64,000 nt of DNA from Halomonas salipaludis (GCF_002286975.1 NZ_NSKB01000002.1:620001-684000), one strand, 5' to 3'; numbered from the stretch's first letter, positions 1-8,005 are shown. Made by a program: numbers and translations. Notes: generated by a model not told the origin, from the sequence alone.

Positions 1-1
1 C

Positions 2-397
2 GTCGCCTGCCTGCCCTTCTCGCTGCGCCACGCTTGGGCGATGACGGCCCTGCGCTCGGGGGATGAACACGCGCGCAGCTTCGGCATCGCGGTTGAGCGT
101 TTGCGGCTTATCTCACTGCTTAGAGTCAGCCTGCTCGCCGCTGCCGCGGTGGCGTTTGTGGGCACCATTGGCTTTATTGGGCTGGTTGGCCCGCATATGG
201 CCCGTCTGGCGCTGGGTGAAGATCACCGATTTTACCTACCGGGCAGCGCTCTGGCCGGGGCGCTGGTGCTGTCACTTGCTTCTATCGCCAGTAAAACGCT
301 GATCGACGGGTTGGTGTTGCCGGTAGGGCTGGTCACCTCGCTGGTGGGCATCCCCTTCTTTATGGCGTTGATCATGCTACAGGGGCGAGCACGATGA
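2..397 (+). CDS. FecCD-family iron-siderophore ABC permease, C-terminal part
   Basis: The reading frame is open from the first bases of the window, so this is the C-terminal part (about 130 residues) of a longer gene that starts upstream. It holds the last membrane helices of a FecCD-type permease, with the family sequence GLVGPHMAR followed by the GEDHRF stretch and the late ELPVG-like segment (here VLPVGLVTSLVGIPFF). FecCD permeases form the inner-membrane channel for ferric siderophores, haem or cobalamin. The stop overlaps the next start by 4 bases (ATGA), so it is co-transcribed with the ATPase, binding-protein and receptor genes that follow. Substrate cannot be told from this part; the receptor favours a siderophore. 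Confidence 0.9.
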   Translation, partial: VACLPFSLRHAWAMTALRSGDEHARSFGIAVERLRLISLLRVSLLAAAAVAFVGTIGFIGLVGPHMARLALGEDHRFYLPGSALAGALVLSLASIASKTLIDGLVLPVGLVTSLVGIPFFMALIMLQGRAR

Positions 398-1185
398 GTG
401 CAGGCTTTACGCTCAGCGATTTCACCACCGGCTATCGCAAACAGCGCGTCTTCGATCAGCTAAACCTGCCCACACTGACACCCGGTTCGCTGGTCGCGGT
501 GCTCGGCCCCAATGCGGTGGGGAAGTCGACCCTGCTCAAGGCCATCGCCGGGCTGCTACCCGCCAGCGGACGGCTGCAACTCAACGATATCGACCTCGCG
601 ACGCTCAGTGGCGCGGCACGCATGCGCCATGTGGGCTATTTACCGCAAACGCTCCCTCAGGCCACCACGTTAGTGGCCTACGAAGCAGTGCTAAGCGCCT
701 GCCGTGCCGTACGCCCCGACCTAAGCCGTACAGAAATAGACACATTAATCGAGCGCGTTTTCGATGCCCTGGCCATTCGTTCACTCGCCCTGCGCCCGTT
801 GAGCGAACTCTCCGGCGGCCAGCGCCAGATGATCGGCCTGGCCCAGGCGATTGCCCGCCGGCCCGCGCTGCTACTGCTGGACGAGCCCACTAGTGCGCTG
901 GATTTGCGTTGGCAGCTGGCGCTGATCGATACCGTGCACGCCGTAATAGCAGAGCGGCAGGCGGTCTGTCTGATGGCGATTCACGATATCAACCTGGCCC
1001 TGCGTTTCTGCGATCAGGTGCTGCTGTTTGGTAACGGCGGACTGCTGGCCGCAGGCGACCCACACGATGTGATTACCCCTGACGTGTTGCGCACCGCCTA
1101 TGGGGTCGAGTCACGGGTCGAACACTGCTCGCAGGGTCGGCCAATAGTCTTAAGTGATCGCGTCAGCGCTCTCTCTACGCATTAA
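394..1185 (+). CDS. Siderophore ABC transporter ATP-binding protein (FecE/FhuC type)
   Basis: A 263-residue cytoplasmic ATPase that would power ferric-siderophore import through the permease encoded just upstream. Visible motifs are Walker A GPNAVGKST (38-46), Q-loop Gln85, signature LSGGQ (139-143), Walker B LLLLDEP (159-165) and H-loop His197. Length and motif order fit the FecE/FhuC/BtuD group. The start overlaps the permease stop by 4 bases, and the binding-protein gene follows 15 bases downstream, so a single operon is clear. Confidence 0.93.
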   Translation: MSAGFTLSDFTTGYRKQRVFDQLNLPTLTPGSLVAVLGPNAVGKSTLLKAIAGLLPASGRLQLNDIDLATLSGAARMRHVGYLPQTLPQATTLVAYEAVLSACRAVRPDLSRTEIDTLIERVFDALAIRSLALRPLSELSGGQRQMIGLAQAIARRPALLLLDEPTSALDLRWQLALIDTVHAVIAERQAVCLMAIHDINLALRFCDQVLLFGNGGLLAAGDPHDVITPDVLRTAYGVESRVEHCSQGRPIVLSDRVSALSTH

Positions 1186-1200
1186 CCCCAGGATACCGAC

Positions 1201-2337
1201 ATGCGCCGCTTGGCTATTAATTTGCTGTGCTGGATGAGTTTGTTAAGCGCTGCCGCATGCCTGGCCGGTGAGCCTGCAGAGGGTTTCCCCAAACAAGTCA
1301 CCGATTTAGCAGGTCGCCAGGTGACCCTCTCAGCGCCACCGACTCGGCTGTTTCTAACTCAACCGCGCCAGCTGTATGCCTTGGCAACGCTACTGGATGA
1401 CCCGACACCGCGCTTAGCAGGCTGGGCTTATCCACTGGCTGTTTTTGATCCCACGATGGCCCAGCGCTTTATTCACCAGTGGCCTGCACTTGCCCAACTA
1501 CCCACCCTCTCCAGCGCGCCGACACCTCAGCTCAATAGCGAAGCGCTGCTGAATCTGGCTCCGGATCTGGTGCTGTTCGATCTCTCCCGTGTGGGTAGCA
1601 TAGAAGGCTCCCCGTTGGCACGGCTGCTGGATGAGTTGGGTATTGCCTATCTGTTTATCAACTTTAACCGTCATCCGCTGGAGAACACGCCCAAGAGCCT
1701 GGCCCTGCTGGGTGAAGCCCTGGATGCCACACCACGCGCCAATCAGCTGATCACCCTTATCGAGCAGCATCTGGCACGTATTGACCAGCGTTTGGCAGAG
1801 CAGCCCACCGACGCCCCCACCGTCCTGATCAATGTCGCCCCTGGGGTAAAAATCGACTGCTGCCGAACCAGTTTAAGCAACGGGCTTGCCGACCTAGTGG
1901 CCCGGGCAGGTGGCGATAATATTGCCGCTGCGTTACCCCCCGGCGCATCGGCAACGCTAAGCAACGAGTGGGTGCTGAGCCACCCGTCCGACATCATCAT
2001 CAACACCGCAGGGCAATGGAGAGCCGGTGATGGCATACGCGCCGGACTGGGTATTAGCGCCGGCGACATTAACCAGGACTTACGTCTCCTCAGCCAAACA
2101 CTGCCCGGCTGGACGCATCTTAACGCCGTTAAGGAGGGGCAGCTCTACGCCCTGTGGCACGGCTTTCACCAAGGCCCCTTCGCCATTGTCGCGCTGGAAC
2201 GCATTGCCCAATGGCTCTACCCCGAACGCTTCTATGATCTCGACCCGGCCGCCACCTTCGATGCTTTGCTGCCCACCCCGCCAGCGCTAAGCCGCGAAGG
2301 CTCTTTCTGGGGTTCGCTTCCTCCCTCAACCCATTGA
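1201..2337 (+). CDS. Periplasmic siderophore-binding protein of the ABC operon (FepB/FecB-like)
   Basis: A 378-residue protein with an N-terminal signal peptide (basic MRR, then a hydrophobic stretch to about residue 22) followed by a type III periplasmic-binding fold. It begins with the family opening VTDLAGRQVTLSAPPTR and has the typical middle LLNLAPDLVLFD. It would capture the iron complex in the periplasm and deliver it to the permease/ATPase pair. A Cys at the end of the hydrophobic stretch (SAAAC) is not a good lipobox, so a soluble protein is more likely than a lipoprotein. It lies between the ATPase and the TonB-dependent receptor, 25 bases from the latter. Confidence 0.87.
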   Translation: MRRLAINLLCWMSLLSAAACLAGEPAEGFPKQVTDLAGRQVTLSAPPTRLFLTQPRQLYALATLLDDPTPRLAGWAYPLAVFDPTMAQRFIHQWPALAQLPTLSSAPTPQLNSEALLNLAPDLVLFDLSRVGSIEGSPLARLLDELGIAYLFINFNRHPLENTPKSLALLGEALDATPRANQLITLIEQHLARIDQRLAEQPTDAPTVLINVAPGVKIDCCRTSLSNGLADLVARAGGDNIAAALPPGASATLSNEWVLSHPSDIIINTAGQWRAGDGIRAGLGISAGDINQDLRLLSQTLPGWTHLNAVKEGQLYALWHGFHQGPFAIVALERIAQWLYPERFYDLDPAATFDALLPTPPALSREGSFWGSLPPSTH

Positions 2338-2362
2338 CGACAAAAAGGATCTATACCCCCCC

Positions 2363-4483
2363 ATGCTCCGCTCCCGAACCATTGCGCTGTTCTCGCCGCT
2401 GCTACTGCTGAATCCGCTGCCCTATGCCTACGCGCAACAAACCAACGAGACCGCTTCAGAAACGGTTTCAGAAACAATGATCGTCACCTCGGATCGTCTA
2501 ACCGATGTGGCCCCGCAGAGCTATCGGGCCCAGCGCTCTAGTTTGGCCAGCAAACAGCCGGTGTCGTTTTTGGAAGAAGCCCGCACGGTGGAAACCATCA
2601 CTGCCCAGGTAATGGCCGATCATAATATAGACAGCCTCACTGAAGCGATGGCGATGGTCGCGGGGGTGACCGAAGGCAACACGATGGGCGGCACCGAAGA
2701 CGGCTTTATCAAACGCGGTTTCGGCAGCAACAGCGATGGTTCGATTCTAATCGACGGCATTCGCCAACCCCGCGGCACCTTCTCCATGGCGACAGTGGAT
2801 CATGTCGAAGTACTCAAGGGGCCAGCCTCACTCTTTCAAGGGCAGCAGGATCCGGGTGGGGTGATCAATCTGGTGACCAAACGCCCTGAGTACCAGTGGC
2901 GGCGCGAGATCAGCGCCGAAAACACCTCCTTGGGTGGCGGTAATGCAAGTATTGATGTCACTGGCCCGCTTGCCGATAGCGGCCTGGCGTTCCGCTTTAT
3001 CGTCCACCATGAAGATGAGGACTCCTTTCGTACTTTCGGTAATGACCGACGCACGATTGTTGCCCCTTCGCTGCGCTGGGAAGGCAACGACAGTCGTGCC
3101 CAGATCTCTTATGAGTATCGCGACTACGACCTGGATCTGGATCGTGGCACGGTGATTATCGACGGCGAGCCCGCCAAGGTGCCTAACGACCGCCGTTTCG
3201 ACGAACCCTGGTCACGGACATTCGGCCACGACGAAGCGGTCACCGCTTGGTGGGAGCAGGATATCAACGACGACTGGTCAACACGCTTGACCTACGGCTG
3301 GAACCGCCGCCAGTACAGCGGTGGCCAACCGCGGGTGCTGCGCGTGAACGATGCCAGCGGCGCACTAACCCGCCGGGCTGATGCCAACCACGGCATTGAC
3401 CGCCGTGTACAGTACACCGCCTGGGACACCACCGGCACTACCACCCTGGCAGGTATGCGCCACGACCTTACTATCGGTGTGGATCATGAACGCCAGCGAA
3501 ATTCTCTGGCGGAGGCGTATCGCGGCACGGCGGTCACCGACCAGAATATATACGACATTAGCTACGGCGGCCTGAACCTGGATCGCGACAGCCTTAACAC
3601 CTCGCGCAGCAACCGCATGGATGAGACCAATACCACCGGGCTCTATCTCAACGACCGCTGGCATCTCAACGAGCGCTGGATACTCGGCCTGGGGGGCCGC
3701 TACACCCACTATGATCAGTTTGCAGGCCGTGGTAAGGACTTCGTTACCGAAACCGATATCAGCGATGACATTTTCCTGCCATCCATCAGCCTGCTGCACC
3801 GCCTGAGCCCGGAGACATCGATTTACGCCAGCTACAGCGAAGCCTTTGTGCCCAATGGGGCCGACAGCGATACCGGCAAAGCGCTGGATCCCGAGCACAG
3901 CAAAGGCAGCGAAATCGGCGTCAAACACCTCTGGAATGACCAGTTCTCCTTAGCCGTTGCGCTGTTTGATATCCGTAAGGAGAATGTCGCCGTCTCCGAC
4001 AACAGCGTCACCCGCACGGTAGGCGAAGCGGGCTCCCAGGGTGTGGAGCTAACGGTTTCCGGCCAGTTGACCGATCAGCTCTCACTGCTAGGCGCTTACG
4101 CCTACAACGATACCGAAGTGCTCAAAGATACCGAAAGCACCCAAGGCAACGCGCTAACTAACGCCGCACGCCATACCGCCAGTCTCTACTTGGCGCACGA
4201 CCTGACCACCGCGCCTGAGCTGGGCAACTGGCGCCTGGGCGGCGGGGTTCGTTATGTGGGTGAGCGCGAAGGTAACGCAGACAACAGCTTCCAGTTAGAC
4301 GCCTACACCGTCGCCGATGCCTTTGTCAGCTGGGACACCCCCTGGCTGGGCAACAACCTGCACCTACAGCTCAACGCCAAAAACCTGTTCGATACCACGT
4401 ACTACCCTTCAAGCGGTGGCAGCACGCGGGTGGTCGTGGGGGATCCTCTGGAGGTCAGCCTGCAGGCATCGGTCAGGTTCTAG
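2363..4483 (+). CDS. TonB-dependent siderophore receptor
   Basis: A 706-residue outer-membrane receptor. The signal peptide ends near AYA-QQ (about residue 24). A TonB-box-like ETMIVTS follows, then a plug domain (about 60-190) with the conserved GGVINLVTKRP segment typical of ferric-siderophore receptors. A 22-strand barrel fills the rest, including a YASYSEAFVPN segment and the terminal LQASVRF ending in Phe, as expected for BAM recognition. It completes a full uptake route with the three upstream ABC genes: receptor, periplasmic binder, permease and ATPase. Regulation by Fur is likely for the family, but the operon promoter lies outside the window. The exact siderophore is unknown. Confidence 0.93.
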   Translation: MLRSRTIALFSPLLLLNPLPYAYAQQTNETASETVSETMIVTSDRLTDVAPQSYRAQRSSLASKQPVSFLEEARTVETITAQVMADHNIDSLTEAMAMVAGVTEGNTMGGTEDGFIKRGFGSNSDGSILIDGIRQPRGTFSMATVDHVEVLKGPASLFQGQQDPGGVINLVTKRPEYQWRREISAENTSLGGGNASIDVTGPLADSGLAFRFIVHHEDEDSFRTFGNDRRTIVAPSLRWEGNDSRAQISYEYRDYDLDLDRGTVIIDGEPAKVPNDRRFDEPWSRTFGHDEAVTAWWEQDINDDWSTRLTYGWNRRQYSGGQPRVLRVNDASGALTRRADANHGIDRRVQYTAWDTTGTTTLAGMRHDLTIGVDHERQRNSLAEAYRGTAVTDQNIYDISYGGLNLDRDSLNTSRSNRMDETNTTGLYLNDRWHLNERWILGLGGRYTHYDQFAGRGKDFVTETDISDDIFLPSISLLHRLSPETSIYASYSEAFVPNGADSDTGKALDPEHSKGSEIGVKHLWNDQFSLAVALFDIRKENVAVSDNSVTRTVGEAGSQGVELTVSGQLTDQLSLLGAYAYNDTEVLKDTESTQGNALTNAARHTASLYLAHDLTTAPELGNWRLGGGVRYVGEREGNADNSFQLDAYTVADAFVSWDTPWLGNNLHLQLNAKNLFDTTYYPSSGGSTRVVVGDPLEVSLQASVRF

Positions 4484-4518
4484 TTGGTGGAAAGGAGGCC
4501 ATAAGCTTGGCGTTCTCA

Positions 4519-4538
4519 ACTGCCGCTTACCCTATCCC
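4519..4538. repeat. 20-bp motif shared with 15332-15351
   Basis: The 20 bases here are identical to 15332-15351, and flanking bases are also partly alike (an AAGT...TGG stretch follows both). Read on the + strand, both copies give CRLPYP followed by similar residues and then ALW, a pattern that looks like a decayed coding fragment more than a random match. No parent gene is present in the window. Confidence 0.5.
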
Positions 4539-4577
4539 GAAGTCATCGCTCTATGGGGAGTTAGATAAGAGATTTCT

Positions 4578-4604
4578 CCAGCGGCAACCACACGCGCTCG
4601 TAGC
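4578..4604 (-). pseudogene. Decayed 3-prime tail of a LysE-like gene
   Basis: These 27 bases match 36984-37010, the 3-prime end of the intact LysE-type gene, with one mismatch. On the minus strand they read YERVWLPL, against YEHVWLPL in the intact protein. No other LysE-like sequence is visible next to it, so this is a relic of a lost paralogue. It sits in the 430-base gap between the TonB receptor and the ABM-domain gene. Confidence 0.6.
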
Positions 4605-4671
4605 TAAACGAGCGCGACCATGACGACACGGCGCGCCATGAGGAGTAGGTGTTTTGTACGTGATAGCGGCG

Positions 4672-4860
4672 CTACCCATGGCACGCACAGCCCGGTGGCT
4701 GTCGGCAGGTGTAGTTGCGGTTGATGCAGGAGTTTCCGCCGGCCTTGCCGGTACGGCACACACGGCAGCAGTTCTGTGCCAACAACAACCCATCCGGCTC
4801 GACGTGGGGCTCGCAGGATTCGTTCAGTGCATGGCCGCTGGTGGTTTCCAGCGCGGTCAT
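4672..4860 (-). CDS. Small cysteine-rich protein
   Basis: A 62-residue frame on the minus strand whose C-terminal half is rich in Cys: CCRVCRTGKAGGNSC, then C and CAC near the end. The pattern resembles a widespread but unnamed small Cys-rich motif (CRxGKACGxSCI...CxxxPGCAC), from memory of similar proteins. One Cys of that motif is Gly here. No convincing ribosome site precedes the ATG and there is no operon partner, so it may be a real small metal- or redox-binding protein or a degraded one. It lies in the gap between the receptor and the haem-monooxygenase candidate. Confidence 0.45.
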   Translation of the reverse strand: MTALETTSGHALNESCEPHVEPDGLLLAQNCCRVCRTGKAGGNSCINRNYTCRQPPGCACHG

Positions 4861-4914
4861 AAGCTGGCATCGTCACTCAACGATCATATGAACCACACCA
4901 CAAGGAGCCGCACC

Positions 4915-5247
4915 GTGTTTATCGCCATGAACCGTTTTCGGGTCAACCCCGAGAGAGTGCAGGAGTTCGAGCAGATCTGGCTGGAGCGGGAGACCCATCT
5001 GCAGGGCCTGCCCGGTTTCGTCGAGTTCCATATGCTGCGTGGCCCTGAGGAGGAGGATCATGTCCTCTACGCCTCCCACACCATCTGGAAGTCGCGCGAG
5101 GATTTCGAGGCCTGGACCCACTCCGAGGCGTTCCGCGCCGCCCACGCCAACGCCGGCCAGAGCCGCCGCGAGGGGCTCTACCTCGGCCCGCCGAAGTTCG
5201 AGGGTTTCGAGGTCATCCAGACGATCGGCGAAGCGGGCGAGGCTTAA
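4915..5247 (+). CDS. ABM-domain monooxygenase, IsdG/HmoA-like haem-degrading candidate
   Basis: A 110-residue single-domain protein with a dimeric ferredoxin-like ABM fold. The GTG start at 4915 follows the ribosome site AAGGAG by a good distance; the open frame extends further upstream, but that part has no support. Asn6, Trp67 and His77 occupy the same places as the Asn7/Trp67/His77 triad of staphylococcal IsdG, and the SREDFEAW and SEAFRAAHA segments match the HmoA/IsdG group. Such enzymes open haem and release iron in the cytoplasm. The location downstream of a complete siderophore uptake operon agrees with an iron role, though it is 430 bases away and may have its own promoter. An ABM protein of other function is the alternative. 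Confidence 0.75.
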   Translation: MFIAMNRFRVNPERVQEFEQIWLERETHLQGLPGFVEFHMLRGPEEEDHVLYASHTIWKSREDFEAWTHSEAFRAAHANAGQSRREGLYLGPPKFEGFEVIQTIGEAGEA

Positions 5248-5318
5248 TCCGGCCTGCATCTCCGCATGGCTAAACGTATACGCTTGCCCAAGCCGTTGGC
5301 GACAGCTCGGAGGTATCT

Positions 5319-6218
5319 ATGAGGAACCATGAGTATCACCTGCTCGATGTCTTCACTGATCGCGCCTTCACCGGCAATCCGCTCGCGGTGTTCCCTCGAG
5401 CGGAGGGCATGACTAGCGACACGATGCAGGCAATCGCCAACGAACTGAATCTCTCCGAAACCGTCTTCGTCGGTGAGCCTATCGCTCCCGGGCGCTACCC
5501 CATCCGCATTTTTACGCCCGCCAGGGAGTTGCCCTTTGCGGGCCATCCGACGGTAGGTACTGCCCACCTTCTGGCAGAGCTGGGCATGGTTAAGCGTGAT
5601 AGTCCTCTTACCCTGGAGGCTCGCATCGGCCCCTTGGTGGTCCGTTATGAAGATGATCTCGCCGAATTTACCACCGCGACACCGGTCGAGATTCGAGCCA
5701 GCACGCTTGACCCGCCCGCCGCTGTACAGCTGCTCGGCCTGGATACGTCGGAGGTTGTTGGCGAGCCGGTGCTTGCTTCCTGCGGGCTGCCATACCATCT
5801 GATCGAACTCGGTTCGCTCGAAGCGCTGAGGCGAGCGCAGCCCTCGGCCCATGTCTGGTCAGAGTGGATAACACCTAGTGGCTACGATCAGATCTACCTG
5901 TACGTGACGGTCGGCACCAACAGTGATGACAACGTCATACGAGCCCGGATGTTCTCAAGCAAAGGCGGCGGGCGTGAAGACCCCGCCACCGGCAGTGCCG
6001 CCTCGGCCCTGGCCGGCCACCTGGCCGGCAGCAGCGGAACAACCGGCGTGTACCGCTGGGAGATTCACCAGGGCGTCGAGATGGGGCGGCCTAGCCAGAT
6101 CTTCGCCAGCGCCGACGTCGATGGGAGTGACTGGGTGATTCGGATTGCTGGCAAAGCGGTGGTCGTTGGCACCGGCATGCTGAAAAGCGCGCCAGGCAAG
6201 AGCGACAATGCCCGCTAA
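5319..6218 (+). CDS. PhzF-family isomerase/epimerase-like protein
   Basis: A 299-residue protein of the PhzF/DapF fold. It shows the N-terminal DVFTDRAFTGNPLAVF, the catalytic Glu equivalent in NLSETVF (Glu47), PFAGHPTVGTAH (His76) and the late REDPATGSAASALAGHL loop. Family members catalyse proton shifts in small metabolites (phenazine synthesis in PhzF), but most bacterial homologues have no known substrate. A ribosome site CGGAGG precedes the ATG. It is not linked to phenazine genes. Its 3-prime end faces the Spy-like gene 19 bases away. A 42-bp piece of its middle is copied near 7243. Confidence 0.9.
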   Translation: MRNHEYHLLDVFTDRAFTGNPLAVFPRAEGMTSDTMQAIANELNLSETVFVGEPIAPGRYPIRIFTPARELPFAGHPTVGTAHLLAELGMVKRDSPLTLEARIGPLVVRYEDDLAEFTTATPVEIRASTLDPPAAVQLLGLDTSEVVGEPVLASCGLPYHLIELGSLEALRRAQPSAHVWSEWITPSGYDQIYLYVTVGTNSDDNVIRARMFSSKGGGREDPATGSAASALAGHLAGSSGTTGVYRWEIHQGVEMGRPSQIFASADVDGSDWVIRIAGKAVVVGTGMLKSAPGKSDNAR

Positions 6219-6237
6219 TGCTGAAGCGAGGCCAGCG

Positions 6238-6834
6238 TCAGTCGCAGCCCATGTGCTGCCGGTAGCGCTCGGGATCGTGGCCCTCGGGCACGCTGTCGCA
6301 GGGATCGTCCTGAGCGTTGGTGTAGCCACGCAGGTCGTTATATCGCGCCACCTGGTCATCATCGAGAATCGGCAGCGTGTCGAGGTGGGTGGCCAGATGC
6401 ACGTAGCGTAGCTCGGCCCGTGCCTCCTCGGCTTCAGCGAGCCGCTGGCGTAGTCCTTCCTCGTCCAGGCTGCGTTCGGCAAAGCCCTCCTCGATGGCGC
6501 GTTCGGCCTCTATCAGCCGCTCACCGGCGGGAATCGCTGCCTCGCGCATGCGCTCGAACAGCGCTTCGACTTCCGCCACCTGCTCCTCCTCGAGGGGAAT
6601 CTCGTCGCGTAGTTCGAGCAGATGCGCAGGCCCCGGCACGCCATTCAACTCGGCCGGCAGCGCCAGGCCCCAGCCGTCTCCGCGGCGCAGCTCTTCGATA
6701 TCGTCCTGCGACAGGGTCTTGATCTCACGATCCTCGAGGCCGGCATAGGATGAGTGATGTTGGTGCTGCTCAGACGCCAGCGCGGAACCGACAAGCAGCA
6801 GCGCGGGCAATGGAGCGAGTAAGCGTCGGGTCAT
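6238..6834 (-). CDS. Spy/CpxP-like periplasmic protein (heavy-metal/stress type)
   Basis: A 198-residue exported protein. ATG at 6834 is preferred over the in-frame GTG at 6843, because the ribosome site TGAGGTG sits at the right distance from it. After a signal peptide (to about SALAS) comes a His-rich stretch (EQHQHHSS). A long, highly charged helical region follows, with ELRDEIPLEEEQVAEVEALFERMR-like Spy repeats quoted here only in part (LRDEIPLEEEQ). Proteins of this class act as periplasmic chaperones or metal-responsive helpers. A conserved C-terminal stretch ends in Cys-Asp. A broken copy of the 3-prime end lies at 39490-39530. Confidence 0.72.
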   Translation of the reverse strand: MTRRLLAPLPALLLVGSALASEQHQHHSSYAGLEDREIKTLSQDDIEELRRGDGWGLALPAELNGVPGPAHLLELRDEIPLEEEQVAEVEALFERMREAAIPAGERLIEAERAIEEGFAERSLDEEGLRQRLAEAEEARAELRYVHLATHLDTLPILDDDQVARYNDLRGYTNAQDDPCDSVPEGHDPERYRQHMGCD

Positions 6835-6906
6835 GGCGTTCACCTCAGAGTGTGATGGGCGCGCAGTGCGGCGGACACGTGGCTGCTAGGCCAATGTCGA
6901 TTGCCA

Positions 6907-7221
6907 CTAGGCAGCATCGAGCGGTGTGATCCGCGCCACCTCGTCCTTTATGTCCGCGGCGGCCACCCAGAGGTCGACAGCGCGCTGGGCGTTCAGCCAA
7001 AATTCTGGCGCGTTACCGAACAGGCGGCCGAGCCTCAATGCCATCTCTGGACTAACGGCTCGCCGCTCGCGTAGCAGTTCATTGATGGACTGGCGCGACA
7101 CGCCCAGCGCTTCGGCAAGCCCCGCAACGGTGAGGCCATAATCCGGCAGGAAATCCTCGCGCAACATTTCACCGGGATGCGTGGGCCTGCGCTGCATGCC
7201 ACCCGTATTTTGAATGGCCAT
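6907..7221 (-). CDS. higA: HigA-family antitoxin / XRE regulator without an adjacent HigB
   Basis: A 104-residue protein with the HigA pattern: RPTHPGEMLREDFL, then a helix-turn-helix (LAEALGVSRQSINELLRERR, about residues 36-55), then RLGRLFGNAPEFWLNAQ. HigA proteins bind their own operator and neutralise the HigB RNase. A ribosome site GAGGAGTGG precedes the ATG. The toxin gene normally lies immediately upstream, but only 79 bases separate this start from the next gene. That gap holds a 42-bp copy of phzF sequence, so HigB is absent here. It may be an orphan antitoxin or a plain regulator. Confidence 0.85.
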   Translation of the reverse strand: MAIQNTGGMQRRPTHPGEMLREDFLPDYGLTVAGLAEALGVSRQSINELLRERRAVSPEMALRLGRLFGNAPEFWLNAQRAVDLWVAAADIKDEVARITPLDAA

Positions 7222-7242
7222 CTTCCACTCCTCACGATCAGT

Positions 7243-7284
7243 TCGAGATTCAAGCCAGCACGCTTGACCCGCCCGCCGCTGTAC
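7243..7284. repeat. 42-bp duplicate of internal phzF sequence
   Basis: The 42 bases match 5686-5727 inside the PhzF gene with a single mismatch, in the same orientation and about 1.55 kb away. The copy occupies the place where a higB toxin gene would be expected. It looks like the scar of a short duplication or a template-switch event. Confidence 0.8.
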
Positions 7285-7300
7285 GTACGCTTACGCTGGC

Positions 7301-7945
7301 TCAGGTGCCGGGCAGTGCCCTGGTAATGATCGCCTGGACCGCTGCTCGGCCCCAATTCGTGAGCGTTGGATCCCGATGCAGGGTCGCCAGGAAGTTGGCG
7401 AGTTCCAGGGGCGCCCAGAGTTCGAATGCGACTTGTCGTGGGTCCAATGCCGGCTCCAGCTCGTTACGTCGTTGGGCGGCGATGACCTGGTCCTCCATCA
7501 GCCCCAGCCAGGTCTGATGTCCACTGGCGACGGCGTCGTGGAGAGGGCCAGTTTGTGCGTCGAACTCTGCCAGCACCTGCGCAAGGAAACAGCCTCCAGG
7601 GAATACGCCACGCTCGACATACGAAAGGTAGGCATCACACAAGCTCTTGAGGCGGGCTAGCCCCTCGGGGGCATCCAGTCCCGGGCGGAGCACTTCACGC
7701 TGAAAAACTTCTTCGGCTGCCCGCAGTGTTTCTTCCTGGAGCCGCTGCTTCGACCGGAAATGCGCAAACACCCCGCTCTTGCTGATACAGAGTTCCCGTG
7801 CGAGGCGCCCGATTGTCAGGCTGCCCAGTCCCTCGATGGAAGCCAGACGCATGGCCGCATCGAGGATATGGGCGTGTGTCTGCTCGCCGTCCGAGCGTCG
7901 GTTCGGGCCATCGTCGCGATTACTATTCGTCATACTTGTCGTCAT
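7301..7945 (-). CDS. TetR-family repressor
   Basis: About 214 residues with an N-terminal TetR helix-turn-helix (ILDAAMRLASIEGLGSLTIG..., recognition part SKSGVFAHFRSK, about residues 20-65) and a ligand domain behind it. The start is uncertain: TTG at 7954 and ATGs at 7945 and 7933 are all in frame, and none has a clear ribosome site. It is divergent from the alpha/beta hydrolase gene, with a large palindrome in the shared promoter region. Control of the hydrolase and of itself is therefore the natural reading. The ligand is unknown. Confidence 0.88.
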   Translation of the reverse strand: MTTSMTNSNRDDGPNRRSDGEQTHAHILDAAMRLASIEGLGSLTIGRLARELCISKSGVFAHFRSKQRLQEETLRAAEEVFQREVLRPGLDAPEGLARLKSLCDAYLSYVERGVFPGGCFLAQVLAEFDAQTGPLHDAVASGHQTWLGLMEDQVIAAQRRNELEPALDPRQVAFELWAPLELANFLATLHRDPTLTNWGRAAVQAIITRALPGT

Positions 7946-7947
7946 AC

Positions 7948-7976
7948 TTGACAAGATAGCACACCCGTTCTATCTA
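7948..7976 (+). promoter_or_regulatory. Predicted promoter of the alpha/beta hydrolase gene
   Basis: A perfect -35 TTGACA (7948-7953) is followed after 17 bases by TATCTA (7971-7976) as a -10 element, reading toward the hydrolase gene. The -10 lies inside the left arm of the palindrome, so a repressor bound there would block it. Confidence 0.55.
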
Positions 7977-8005
7977 TTGGATATAGATAACACGGTCGTG
8001 CTATT
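7955..8005. promoter_or_regulatory. TetR-type operator palindrome
   Basis: Two 21-base arms (7955-7975 and 7985-8005) form a near-complete inverted repeat around a 9-base centre, with 16 of 21 positions paired. It lies between the divergent TetR and hydrolase genes and overlaps the predicted -10 element. Binding by two TetR dimers would fit its length. Confidence 0.7.

Noticed and set aside
3365-3928. 187-residue minus-strand frame
   Set aside because: Antisense to the TonB-dependent receptor; no ribosome site and no known domain.
4654-4914. N-terminal extension of the ABM-domain protein
   Set aside because: The extension lacks family sequence, and a good ribosome site precedes GTG 4915.
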